Positions 50,930-63,420 of a DNA stretch of 64,000 bases are shown in pieces. The DNA is from Schistocerca nitens. Its lineage: Eukaryota; Arthropoda; Insecta; Orthoptera; Acrididae. Made by a program: the position numbers and the translations under genes. The notes under the pieces were generated by a model that worked only from the letters and a program-made list of their open reading frames with translations, was not told where the DNA came from and made no database searches. The DNA is taken from contig NC_064623.1 in assembly GCF_023898315.1 (NCBI RefSeq), positions 16,939,140 to 17,003,139 of the forward strand. Reading direction: 5' to 3'. The number at the start of each line of letters is the position of its first letter. The first letter of the stretch is position 1.

Positions 50930-52685
50930 TTGTTTTGCATTAATTTGCATGATCATTTGGGGCGGTTTCCGTTAGCCACCAGAATTTGGTTTTGTCCATC
51001 CTAAGAGTATCCTGTCACAACCGACACCCCACAGGCCTGGGAAATCCAACATGGTGCTCCAAGGCCGGTCTCCCAGGTAACATTCCGCAGGGAATACTTC
51101 AGATGGCTCGCATCGCCAAATTGTCAGCGAACCCATTATTCTTGCAGAGCCCTGTCAGAGAATATGGAACTGAAGGAAACTGAGGGAATCTTTCCTGCAT
51201 CGGAGGATATCGTATGCCCTAAGTGTTGATTCACGGTTTATGCTCCTGCCAGTATTGACATTGTTCACAAGACGGCGAAAATCTTTGACACGGTACCCCG
51301 ATTCCCAGTTTGAGTGTAGAGGAAGGGGAGGCATTGGAGGAAGCGGTAGTCTCTTAAAGCCTGCCACCGGAAACCAGCCCATGACACTGCACTGCGGAAA
51401 AAACTCGACCGTTACGAGCAAAAGGTGGTAGAATAATTTATTGACTGGAGTGGAGTGGAGTAGGAATTTTCCAACTTACCCCACTCCTCTCTCTCCGAGG
51501 GAAAAGGAAGACAATTATGGCTGAAGATTTGGAGCCGATTTCGCAGTGTGGTACTAGAAAATCTACTGCGAGGACATGTCTGGAAGCTGTTCCAGTTTAT
51601 CGCAAAATCTACCCATAGCAGAGCACGGTGTACTTATTCTACATCCAAACACTTTACATATCTCGCATCTTTATGGGTTCATAATCTTAAGCCTGAGCAA
51701 CCCACGACTGATTACAGATACCTGTGATCCCATATCCAGTAAAAAGTATTCTCAACTCGCCCTTTACCTCTCCAGTCACACACAGTTCTACCTCTTTCGT
51801 GCTCATTAGTCGGCATCTATTTTACTAACGGGAAGCACTGGGCAGAGACCAAGGTGGCCCAGCTTCCATTTCTGCTTCCAGCCCTTTCCTACCCTTTCCC
51901 CGCCTTCCACACAAGTGCTGTTCCCTTCAATCAGGCTCAGTTGTCCCGGAATCTCCCCGATCTATTACATCAGGGAGTGCTACATCATCTCTGCATGTGC
52001 CCCAATCGTCCGCACCTAAAGTGTGAGACTTCAGAGTGGAAAAAACTCAATCTTCCCCAAAACTTTAACTGTCAATACAGCTTCTTCTATTGTTTTCACG
52101 AACTCTGTCTTTATGAAGCGCGAGACATCCAATCGTACATCTATCAGAATTACTCCACTATGTGGATAGTGGCCTCATTCTCACATCCTTTATTCGTCAG
52201 CTCATCAGTGTACAAAATGTGGAGGAGAAGAGGGCGCGCCTTGAAAGAGAGGTGGAAAAAAAAGGCGATGCACCACGAAGGAGTTATGCAAACTGGTCAC
52301 AAGTTGATATTCATACATGTATCGACGGTAAATGCAAACTTGTAAACACTGGCGGCCGATGGATGAATGTGTGATGCTGCACTGCAGTTACACCATGCAG
52401 CTGGCAAAGGATAGTAAATACGTAGATATCGGGGCATAAAGTCTTCGTGAATGGGATTCCAAATATTCCGTTCGACAGGAACTATGCCTCGCAGACAGGT
52501 GCATGGACAAAGTATGCAGATGTTAGAATTCAGAATTTGAGAGGGCACGTGTGGGGTTGGGCTCAAAGAAGTCAGTTGGGGTGGACAGCGAATCGCTCTG
52601 CATTTGAAGAGGAGCGATGCCATTGTTCGACGATGTTGGCAGGAGAGCGTGAACCATGGCTGAACACACCGTCAAGAAGGAAACG
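50930..52685. other. Unassigned 1.75-kb region
   Basis: No domain or repeat that I can name. One 42-nt segment (51035-51076) has exon-like borders but is too short to support. Confidence 0.4.
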
Positions 52686-52689
52686 TTCG

Positions 52690-54056
52690 ACCTAAAGAAC
52701 GGACCCTTTCAAAAGGATTGGAGAAGGGCACAGGTCATCTCCGTTTTCAAGAAGGGACGTCGAACAGATGCGCAGAACTATAGACCTATATAACATCCAT
52801 CAGTTGTAGAATTTTGGAAGACATATTATGTTCGAGTATAATGACTTTTCTGGAGATTAGAAATCTACTCTGTAGGAATCAGCATGGGTTTCGAAAAAGA
52901 CGACCGTGTGAAATCCAGCTCGAGCTATTCGTCCACGAGACTCAGAGGACCATAGACACGGGTTCCCAGGTAGATTCTGTGTTTCTTGACTTCCGCAAGG
53001 CGTTCGATACAGTTCCCCACAGTCGGTAAATGAACAAAGTAGGAGCATATGGACTATCAGACCAATTGTGTGATTGGATTGAAGAGTTCCTAGATAACAG
53101 AACGCAGCATCTCATTCTCAATGGAGAGAAGTCTTCCGAAGTAAGAGTGATTTCAAGTGTGCTGCAGGGGAGTGTCGTAGGACCGTTGCTATTCACAGTA
53201 TACATAAATGCTCTTGTGGATAACATCGGAAGTTCACTGAGGCTTTTTGCGGATGATGCTGTAGTATATCGAGAGGTTGTAACAATGGAAAATTGTACTG
53301 AAATGTAGGAGGATGTGCAACGAATTGACACATGGTGCAGGGAATGGCAATTGAATCTCAACGTAGACAAGTGTAATGTGCTGCGAATACATAGAAAGAA
53401 AGATCCCTTATCATTTAGCTACAATATAGCAGGTCAGCAACTGGAAGCAGTTAATTCCATAAATTATCTGGGAGTAGGCATTAGGAGTGATTTAAAATGG
53501 AATGATCATATAAAGTTGATCGTCGGTAAAGTGGGTGCCAGACTGAGATTCGTTGGAAGAGTCCTAAGGAAATGTAATCCGAAAACAAAGGAAGTAGGTT
53601 ACAGTACGCTTGTTCGCCCACTGCTTGAATATTGCTCACCAATGTGGGATCCGTACCAGGTGGGGTCGATAGAGGAGATAGAGAAGACCCAACGGAGAGC
53701 AGCGCGCTTCGTTACAGGATCATTTAGTAATCGCGAAAGCGTTACGGAGATGATAGATAAACTCCAGTGGAAGACTCTGCAAGTGAGATGCTCAGTTGTT
53801 GAAGTTTCGAGAACATACCTTCACCGAGGAGTCAAGCAGTATACTGCTCCCTCCTACGTATATCTCACGAAGAGACCATGAGGATAAAATCAGAGAGATT
53901 AGAGCCCACACAGAGGCATACCGACAATCTTTCTTTCCACGAACAATACGAGACTGGAATAGAAGGGAGAACCGATAGAGGTACTCAAAGTACCCTCCTC
54001 CACACACCGTCAGGTGGCTTGCGGAGTATGGATGTAGATGTAGATGTAGATGAGAT
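52690..54056 (+). mobile_element. CR1/L2-like LINE, 5'-truncated
   Basis: Plus-strand RT remnants in order: NGPFQKDWRRAQVISVFKKG (about 52695-52755), RNQHGFRKRRPCE and VFLDFRKAFDTVPHSR (52814-53029), VLQGSVVGPLLF and RLFADDAVVYREV (53030-53308), then INYLGVGIRSDLKWNDHIK and RPLLEYCSPMWDPYQ (53315-53881). It ends in GATGTAGATGTAGATG (about 54030-54052), the family's short tail repeat. FADD is intact, but stops after SR and near 53307, plus a later frameshift, break the ORF. Confidence 0.87.
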
Positions 54057-54109
54057 GACATAACGAGAGGACCGAACAGTCGTCAGAGAGATACCCAGAG
54101 CTCCGAATT

Positions 54110-54540
54110 GTTCGTTATCATCGACCCGACTTGGAAGTGGTGCTTTTGTGATCCCAACAGGCGGCTGACAGTAAGGAGGCCTGACGTCACGGTGCCCCTT
54201 GAGCCGACTACCGTTGACCTCCGCTCACCAACAAGCCCACCTGCAGTGGTGTCGGCCACATTCAGCCTGAAACTCACAGACTAGAGCAGAATTGTCTTCG
54301 TTGATATGTCCCGCTTCGAAATGATTAGCCGGATCTCTCCCCAGTGGAGAACGTTTGGAATATTGTGGGTAGGTCCCTCCAACAATCACGGGATTTTGCC
54401 GATCTGATTCGCCAATTGGACAAATGTGGCACCATATTCCTCAAGAGAACACCCATCAACTCTATCAGTCAATGCCAAGCTCAATAACAGGCTGCAGAAG
54501 GACCATAGGGGGACCAACAAGAACCTTGCCAGTCTATAAA
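54110..54540 (+). mobile_element. Tc1-like transposon remnant, plus strand
   Basis: The 3' part encodes LSPVENVWNIVGRSLQQS and FADLIRQLDKCGTIF (about 54333-54440), keeping the Glu of the DD34E triad. Upstream, FVDMSRFEM-like sequence (about 54300-54325) may be the first Asp region, joined to the last by a deletion. No terminal repeats seen. Confidence 0.55.
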
Positions 54541-54600
54541 GCTCTTTCTGTTGGAAAAATCATCGAATTTTTCTGAAACTGTAATAATTTGTTTGTCTGT

Positions 54601-55362
54601 TGAAAGGTGGCTACACTGAGTCACAGCGCCAGAGATTGCGCCAAAGAGTTTTATTCAGCCGCCTCCACTGGCAGTGCTTGTTGAGATGTGGTAGTAGTTA
54701 GTTCTTGTCGAGAAGTCGTCGTGGAGAGTGTTTATTGAGAAGTGGGCAGTAGGAGTTCCGATGTAGCTGTGACTAGTTGTGAGCATGTTGTATGCAGTTG
54801 TTCTGATGGGCTAGACAGCCGATGCTGTTCGATTGCGGATGTTGTAATGATCAGAGTGTATGTTTCGTCAATATATATGAAGGTAATAATTTGTTTTTTA
54901 TTATTTCAAATGTCCTAACTAACAATGTCTCTTGGTCACAGGTTCAGTCAACAAAGCATCTGGCTTGTGTTCATGTATTAGAGTGTAATTCTGGTTTTTA
55001 TGTGCAATTATAGTATTTCTGTTTTTTTTTAATTACTTCAGTGTAAATGGTGCCTAAAATACTTTGTCTTATTGAGGAAGAACAGTGCCAGATGTGTACG
55101 TTGAATCACACTTCCACACACAGAACAGTTACACTTGTGTCTTGTTGTTCCGTAGTTTTTGTTTCGTAGCTTTTATAGTTGCTGGGGACTTAATTAATTA
55201 ATTGTGTTAACGGAAGTTTTATTTCATTCTTTGTTGTTATTCTATGCAGTCAGATTGCGTACTAATACTAGTCAGGGCCAACCGGTTACGAGACTTCGTA
55301 GCCGGACATACAGCTACTAAAATTAAAATTATTTGCATTATATTTAATTAAGCCTCCATGCA
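54601..55362 (+). repeat. 5' LTR (right edge approximate)
   Basis: Matches 63421-64000 over its first 580 bp. The right edge is inferred from a CA followed shortly by TGGCGACCGC at 55365, a plausible primer-binding site. Total length about 760 bp. Confidence 0.75.
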
Positions 55363-55711
55363 CGTGGCGACCGCTGCTTCGGATCGTCCCTTGGAATTCT
55401 TCTGATAGTAAAAATAGCAGACAGTAGTATTGTTGAAGTAATTTGTAGTTTAGTAATTGTAGTCTATATTGCATGTGTAGATTTGGTAACTGAACATTTG
55501 TAGTTGTCTTGTCATTTTTCTAATGGTATTTTTGCAGAATTTAATTTTTGATGTCTTGTATACGGGTTTGACAATTTTGTGTAATTGTGAAGGTTTTAAT
55601 TGTTCGTTAGGCGTGTTTGTCGGGAAGCATTTCGTGTGAGTGGTATTGTTGGTGATAAAGTGTTGTATTGTGTGTAATTTCGTATAGTGACGAGTTTTGT
55701 ATGTTTTGTAA

Positions 55712-56530
55712 ATGATTACCCGATCGATGAAAAAGGCAAAAATGATGAATAGTGAGAATGACGAAATTGTTAACATGGCGAACTCGCCAACACAGGAGAA
55801 TAATGAAGTAGAAAGCAATTTAGTGAGTCGGGAAAATAGTCCGGAACCAGTTCAAAATTTTTCACAATCAAAAAATTTTCAGAATATGAGATTAACGACA
55901 GAAGATTCTGGAATAGTATCGAACACAGATAGCTTTACAGCGATGACGAAGGAAGCTGGTTTTGCGGGAAATGTTAGGGGCGAAAAGAATTTCGAACCAG
56001 TTAATATGGAGCAGTTGATGGGTGCTATATTAAATTTGGGATCACAAATAGGAACAATTAAAACAGATATAGGAACAATTAAAACCAAGATGAAAGCAAT
56101 GGCAACACAGTTAGGCTCACAAATACGAACAATTAAAACCGAGATGGAAACATTGGAAACACAGTAAGGTTCACGAATAGGGACATGTTTCAAAAACATG
56201 AAAGATGAATCAAAGAAAGAAATTAGAAAAGAAGTACAACCGATTTTGAATGCTCACAATAATAGATTAATTTCAATAGAAATCAGGCAAAAGGAACAGG
56301 ATAGAGAACAGGAAGAAAGAGATCGCGTGATAGTACAAAAGTTTTCAGAGTTAAATTTACAACGTGCACATGATAAGGAAGAAATACTTGAAAGAATCGA
56401 GGAATCAGTACCAATTGACAGAATAAATAACCTAACGCAACAGTATGAACAGTTAACTACTAAATGTGACAATACCGAAACCCGAGTCGCGACACTTACG
56501 GAAGACGTAAATAAACAGAAAGAAAAATAG
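55712..56530 (+). pseudogene. gag-like coiled-coil region of the Gypsy element
   Basis: Begins MITRSMKKAKMMNSEND and contains short repeats of the form GTIKTDI / GTIKTKM / RTIKTEM, then a Lys/Glu-rich segment with regular hydrophobic spacing (LSQRVEEISDKL-like further on), consistent with coiled coil. Its place directly after the 5' LTR supports a gag origin; no zinc knuckle is seen. Fossil. Confidence 0.55.
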
Positions 56531-57299
56531 GTGACTTATCGCAAAGAGTTGAGGAGATTTCAGATAAACTGACAAGTCTTAGTTTAAATGGGGCAGAGAT
56601 TCAGATGATACAGCTCCATTGCCATTTGCAGAAACCGAAGAGAACCAGAACATAAGTAAGCATGTTGAAAATCAGGGAAAAGTTAATGAACGCATTAGAA
56701 GGGAATTTGAGGCATTACGAAAGCAAGTCAAATAAATTGAAGGCGAAATCGTAGGAAAAGACAGCAGAAGAAATTTAGAGTCACAGATAGCAGAGGGCTT
56801 TGAAGAAAATAATTTATTTCATTTACGAGATGGAAGAAGAGAGCGCCAGGCGCGCGAACTTGACAATAATCGACATTGGGACTGGGACAACGCGGTAGGT
56901 CTTTGTCGCCACGAGGCGAAAATTTTGACTATAAATACTTTTTAACTGTTCGGAAATTTAAGATCTTTCGCAATTCTAAGAATGACATACATCCATGTTC
57001 ATGGTTAGATCAATTTATGTACGCACTTCCATCAAATTGGCCACTAAGTCACAAACTGGAATTTATGTGCGGCTATTACTCAGGGGATTCACTACGCTAA
57101 GTGAATATGTGCCGTAGCGTGCACAGGGCCCCGAGCTGTAGTGGTGCTATTTCCCTTTTAGTTTTCTGCACCGCTGCCTACTCTTTTACTATTCTTTGCA
57201 TCTATCAAAACAACTCTTCAACTATCAATCTATCTAGAGAGTCGGTAAAAAATAACCGGATATGACTATTTTACCCAAAAGTGATTTCGGAAATTACCG

Positions 57300-58774
57300 T
57301 TTGGACTTACTGTATCTTCAGCAGCATTCATTCATAGTTTAAACGAAATTTTACCTGTTTATCTTCGTGACGATATTACTTCATATGTTGACAATATTCT
57401 TATTGCTAAACGTTCTTGGAGTGAGCACAACAAAATTTTCGATTCATTATTACGTATTTTTGCAAGAGTTGGCATTACAGTGAACTTGGAAAAATCTGAA
57501 TTTGGTCGTTCTCAGGTGAAATTTCTTGGTCATATTATTTCTACAGAAGGGATTCTTCCTGATCCAGAGAAACTAGACGCTATTCGTAATTATGCTGTTC
57601 CTACTACAAAACGTGATGTTCGTAGTTTCCTTGGTGTCTCTAATTTTCTTAGACGCTTTGTTAGATTGGACAGTTTGGCCACACCTCGTTTTTGCGAACT
57701 ATCTGGAAAGTTCTTTTTAAACGAAAATCGGTTGACAACTCTGTTTGGTTAGTTTGTATTCCTGATGAGTGGGTTAGTAAATTGATTTGGTACCCACATT
57801 TCAATTATGCACACTTTGGTCGCAGAAAATGCTTCCATAAATTACGAGAAAATTGCTACTTCAGTAATATGGAAAAACGTATTCGATCTGTTCTTGTCAA
57901 ATGCAATTTATGTCAAAAGGCTAAGCCGCCAACTATTTCTCACAGAGCACCGATGTTTCCTATCATTCCAGCGAAATTAAAGGAGATGGCTGCAGTCGAT
58001 TTGTTGGGTCCAGTGGTTCATTCTACTAATGGTTTTGCGTACATTTTGGTAGCAGTGGAATTGACATCAAAATATGTTTTACACCTTTACGCAAAGCAAC
58101 AGCTCGTTCAGTATCTAATGCTTTCATCAAACATTTTCTTAAAGAAGTGGGTCATGTTGATAAGGTTATATCAGATAATGGATCACAGTTTCGCTCTAAA
58201 ATTTGGCGTCGTAAAATTAAACCAATTTTCATTTCAGTTTTTCACCCTCAATCCAACACTTGAGAGATGGATGAAGGAAATCAATAAACTGTGTCGTCTT
58301 TACTGTCATCAGAATCACAGAATGTGGGATTAGTATCTTCAAATTTTTCAAAACATTCTGAATGAACTCCCTAATGATTCAACTTCTTTACCGCCTATAT
58401 TGATATTAAAAGATAAAACACCGACAAATCGCATTTCTGAAATCGTTCCTTTTCCGCCTACACGGAAACTGCGGCATTCTGAAGTTGTCAATCTGGCTCT
58501 GCAAAATATTGCATCTGCGGCTGCTAGAAGAGAGAAATCAGCTAAACGTCCTGGTCGTTTAAAAATCTTGTCAGTTGGTCAAAAGGTGTTAATTAAGTCT
58601 CATCGTTTGTCTCACAAAGGAAAAGGCTTGTGTCGCAAATTTTTTCTGCTTTATAACGGTCCATATAGAATTCGCAAAATTATTCATGATAACACTGTTG
58701 AAGTAGAAACTCTTAAATCTCGGCGCTCTAAGGGAATACATCACATATCGAACGTTAAAATTTTTGTGGAATGA
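57300..58774 (+). pseudogene. pol remnants: reverse transcriptase and integrase
   Basis: The RT part holds YVDNILIA and KFLGHIISTEGILPDPEKL, which is typical Ty3/Gypsy. The integrase part holds an HHCC-like zinc region (HFGRRKCFHKLRENCYF, CNLCQKAKPP), a core region (AVDLLGPVV...) and a C-terminal domain (YNGPYRIRKIIHDNTVEV). Fossil and clearly broken. Confidence 0.85.
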
Positions 58775-60428
58775 CATACTTTTGAGAAACTGACAGTTAC
58801 ACGTAAACACACGGAGAGTACAAGGATACCGCGCCGTGTTCCGGCGGCGGCACATACTCAAAGCAACAGTCAAGTCTGAGCGCCGCACAAGGCAGTCGTT
58901 GACCGCAAACAATTACTTCCTACGTCACGCATACCTACAGCTGATCGAGCGCTCAGTGCGAATGCACTGACAGCCGTAAACAAATACACAGTTTAATTTC
59001 TCTGATTAAATTCAGTATAAAGCTATAGTGACTTGATAAATTATGTTATTAACGTTCAGTATTTTTCAGGATACGGTTGTATAAAATATTTAAGAACTTC
59101 AGGTAAATTCTGTGTGTGTCCGACGTTAAGAGGACTTGCCATCGAGAAAATTTCAGGAACAATGTCATTTCGAAGAAGAAAGTAATAAACTAAAAAGATA
59201 ACTATTAATTGAGTTTATTTTTCAGGAAACATATTTCCACTTGGTACGTACTTTAGACGTAATTTTCTGCTCGCGATTACGTGATTCATACTTCGTGTTA
59301 ACTGATATTGACAATGATTGATTAATGAACAGGGTTGTTACTTGTGTATATTACGCATCGTTTGGCTGCACTGCCTTTTTCACTGATGTCACATTTTTTT
59401 TCTTTTATGTGCCTGCTGTGCTTACTTATTTAAATTATAATTGGCACATGATTAATTGTGCTGATATGGTTATGTATGTAAGTTATACTTTGTGATTTAT
59501 CTGCTTGCGCCTTCATGTTTACTTATTAAGATTACATATGAACATTTATTTGCTTATGCTGATATGATGCTAATGACCTGTTTATTATGTAAGATACATA
59601 TTTGCTGCTTTGCGTATGGATTGCATATTTATACATTTCTGTTTGTTGTCATAACTACTCTTTAATTTGGTATATAGAAATGCTGATATGCGGTGTACGA
59701 ACATGGAGTTTAGGTCACACTATGGTATTAATTATAGATTGTTCGCTTGGCAGAGCCTCGTTGTAGGGATTGTGCTGCATCCACTTGTTGACACTGTTCT
59801 CTACTGGTATATTTACTCGCTATTGCATGTTTTGCTTACGCTCAGTGCCTTATATTTTACATAAGAAAATGAACTGCTATAATTCGACGAACGACGTTGG
59901 TACAAGAAACTTCATTGAAGTCACATGAGCTGGAGGTTTTATGGAAGCTGTATAAATTTATGCTAATAGGAAGGAAGCTAACGACATGACATACCAACAC
60001 TAGGTTTAGACCATTGACAGTTATTACACTGCATTCTTCGTGAGCAATTGAAATAGCAAGTGACACTTGACACAAGAAATACTCCACATCTTTGCTTCTG
60101 TTTTGCCATGATTCTTGAAGTGGTGTACACACTGTGAAATATTACGATCATTGACACTCTGCACTCGGACTTACTTACTGAAAGTCATTCAGACTAAAGG
60201 CTGTTAGAGGTTATGTATGCATTTCTTTTATTTAATGATGATAATGTAACCAAAATGTATTTTATAATTCATAATGAGTAGAAGATTTGGGTCAGATGGA
60301 TTACACAGAGGTTGTGTGTGGACATTGTGTCTTCGGATTGTATGGGATGATAAATTGAAGTTTGCTCTAGGATTTTGTCTGTACTTGTTCGAGGAGACTG
60401 ACTAGAGGAAAGCGTTGTTATGGAAGTG

Positions 60429-60765
60429 AAATGATATTGGTAATAAGGTTTATATGTATCGACGTATTGAAGAGGTATTATTGAGGTATTGAGAGTGTGT
60501 GAAGTTGATGATTATTGGAGTTTTAGTGGACAAGAGGTAAGGTAAATGATATTGGTAATAAGGTTTATATGTATCGACATATTGAAGAAGTATTATTGAG
60601 GTATTGAGATTGTGTGAAGTTGATGATTATTGGAGTTTTGTTGGACAAGAGGCAAGGTAAATGATATTGATGATAAGGTTTATATGTATCGACGTAAGAG
60701 TATTAAGATTATGTGATGCTGATGATTATTGGAGTTTTGGTGGATAAGAGGTAAAGTAAGTGAGG
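60429..60765 (+). repeat. Three tandem copies of a 115-116-bp unit
   Basis: Units begin AATGATATTGGTAATAAGG at 60429 and 60545, and AATGATATTGATGATAAGG at 60660. The third is shortened internally. Lies in the 3' non-coding region of the Gypsy element. Confidence 0.92.
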
Positions 60766-61404
60766 ATCATATTTTTTTTGTTGGTTTATATGGAACAAGG
60801 AGGATGAAGATGGCAGACTAGAACACTCAAGTGGAAAGAAGATTGTCTACACACACACTTTGTTAAATCAATAAGCAGTATATACTTTTTTTTGGAGAGA
60901 GGAAGCATTCGCATATCTTGGCACACTGACAGTTGTTCAGAAACCGTACATTTTGATTTGGCTTGGCAAACATTGGTCTTGACATGATGACTACGACGTT
61001 GACCAACTATTATTGACTGTTATACATTGCTGCCACTACTACTTGATACACAAGTTGAACATAAAATTTTGGACAGAATTGCATTTACACAGTTAACACT
61101 ATTCAATTACACAGTAGTACTTAATGTGGATGAAAGATGAGTGAGTGTGTTTTGTGTGTTTTCCTTTCCCAATCCCAAATAATTGGTACCGACCTATCTC
61201 CTAAATATTACTTTACTTGTTTGTTGTGGCTTGCACAGACACCCATAAATATTATAGGTTTACTGATATTTGTGTATTTGTAATATTTAATAAGACAATT
61301 ATCTGATGTCATTTGTGTGTTTATTATTATTTGTATGTCTAGTGTAAGAGCATTGATAATAATTTTGTAAAAGCAATTGTGTGTGCCTTCAAACTGTTGT
61401 TCGT

Positions 61405-62465
61405 GCTTGCACCTGTTCAACATTGCTGGGTGCCACTTGGAAATGTTTAATTTCTGCTGATGAACTCTGATGAACTGTCTAATTAGTGATAGTGAATATT
61501 ATGGACTGTTATCTGCACTTGTTCAACATGATGGGTGCCACTAGGAGATGTTTAATTTCTGCTGATGAACTCTGATGAACTGTTTGATTAGTGATAGTGA
61601 ATATTATGGACTGTTACCTGCAATTATTCAGCATTGCTGGGTGCCACTTGGAAATGTTTAATTTTTGCTGATAAACTCTGATGAACTGTCTAATTAGTAA
61701 TAGTGAATATTATGGACTGTTACGTGCACTTGTTCAACATGATGGGTGCCACTAGGAGATGTTTAATTTGTGCTGATGAACTCTGATGAACTGTCTAATT
61801 AGTGATAGTGAATATTATGGACTGTTATCTGCACTTGTTCAACATGATGGGTGCCACTAGGAGATGTTTAATTTCTGCTGATAAACTCTGATGAACTGTT
61901 TGATTAGTGATAGTGAATATTATGGACTGTTACCTGCAATTATTCAACATTGCTGGGTGCCACTTGGAAATGTTTAATTTTTGCTGATAAACTCTGATGA
62001 ACTGTCTAATTAGTAATAGTGAATATTATGGACTGTTACGTGCACTTGTTCAACATGATGGGTGCCACTAGGGGATGTTTAATTTGTGCTGATGAACTCT
62101 GATGAACTGTCTAATTAGTGATAGTGAATATTATGGACTGTTATCTGCACTTGTTCAACATGATGGGTGCCACTAGGAGATGTTTAATTTCTGCTGATAA
62201 ACTCTGATGAACTGTTTGATTAGTGATAGTGAATATTATGGACTGTTACCTGCAACTATTCAAGATTGCTGGGTGCCACTTGGAAATGTTTTAAGTTTTG
62301 CTGATAAACTCTGATGAACTGTCTAATTAGTAATAGTGAATATTATGGACTGTTACGTGCACTTGTTCAACATGATGGGTGCCACTAGGAGATGTTTAAT
62401 TTGTGCTGATGAACTCTGATGAACTGTCTAATTAGTGATAGTGAATATTATGGACTGTTACCTGC
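61405..62465 (+). repeat. Minisatellite of 105-106-bp units with 316-bp higher-order period
   Basis: About ten units sharing TTCAACATGATGGGTGCC, CTGATGAACTGT and GTGAATATTATGGACTG. From 61511 three variants (A: TTATCTGCACTTG; B: TACCTGCAATTATTC; C: TACGTGCACTTG) repeat in the order ABC three times, giving an exact 316-bp spacing between A units at 61511, 61827 and 62143. Confidence 0.93.
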
Positions 62466-62905
62466 ACCTGTTCAACATTACTGGGTGCCACTGATGGACT
62501 GCTTCTACTGAAATGATGTCACTTGTTGGTGTCTGCACCTGTTCAACATTGCTAGGTGCCACTGATGGACTGCTTCTACTGAAATTATGTCACTTGTTGG
62601 TGTCTGCACCTGCTCAACATTGCTGGGTGCCACTGATGGAACTGCTTCTACTGAAATGATGTCACTTGTTGGTGTCTGCACCTGCTCAACATTACTGGGT
62701 GCAACTGATGGGACTGCTTCTACTGAAATGATGTCACTTGTTGGTGTCTGCACCTGTTCAACATTGCTAGGTGCCACTGATGGACTGCTTCTGCTGAAAT
62801 GATGTCACTTGTTGGTGTCTGCACCTGTTCAACATTACTGGGTGCCACTAATGGACTGCTTCTACTGAGATAATGTCACTTGTTGGTGTCTGCGCCTGCT
62901 CGCCA
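62466..62905 (+). repeat. Minisatellite of 71-73-bp units
   Basis: Six copies of a unit running CTGCACCTGTTCAACATTGC, GGGTGCCACTGATGGACTG, ATGATGTCACTTGTTGGTG. It shares the first block with the 105-bp units just before it, so it probably arose by deletion and re-amplification of that unit. Confidence 0.93.
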
Positions 62906-63420
62906 TTTTTGGGTGCCACTGTTGAAGCTGTTTAAATACTGCTGATGAAATGTTATGAGACTGCTATTTGCAGCTGTTGACCATTGCTGGGTGCCACTGT
63001 TGGAACTGTGAACTACTCTGAGGAGTGCTACTTGTTTATTGAACTAATGACAAGACTTTATGTGAATATTTGTATAAACTGATTTTTTATGTGTTTACTG
63101 TTTATGAGATGTTATGAGACTCTTACCTGCACCTATTCGTCGTTGCTGACGCTATTGATTGAATTGTTTAACCACATGATACTTGTGTAAACTATTATGT
63201 AAAATCATATGTATGCAAGCATTTGTATTCCTTACTGTATTTTATATATTAGGTTATTGAAGGGTCAGTGCAAAGCCAAAATTTATTTAGTTATGTGATA
63301 TTGACTTATTAATATTACTTTTTAATTTTTGTCTGTATTTTTTGGACGAATTTGGTGGTATTTTCACCACCAATGCTGGCAAAAATACCATCGAATTCTA
63401 GCCCGTGGAGGAGGGGCATA

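Larger units (their letters stand above)
58775..63420 (+). other. Long 3' non-coding region of the Gypsy element
   Basis: 4.6 kb between the end of the integrase remnant and the right LTR, with no recognisable coding sequence apart from the tandem repeats listed separately. It ends with a purine-rich GGAGGAGGGGCA at 63408-63419, directly before the LTR, as expected for a polypurine tract. Confidence 0.75.

Noticed and set aside
51035-51076. A 42-nt exon-like segment (CCCACAG ... CAG/GTAACA) in a phase that could follow the host exon
   Set aside because: The polypyrimidine tract is weak, the peptide is only 14 residues, and such borders are expected by chance in several kilobases.
62505-62777. 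Minus-strand open frame with a repeated SVAPSNVEQVQTP-like peptide
   Set aside because: It is produced by a tandem repeat whose unit length happens to be near a multiple of three, inside a non-coding part of a retroelement.
61405-62905. Regular repeats that might be taken for a CRISPR array
   Set aside because: Units are directly contiguous without unique spacers, in eukaryotic sequence.
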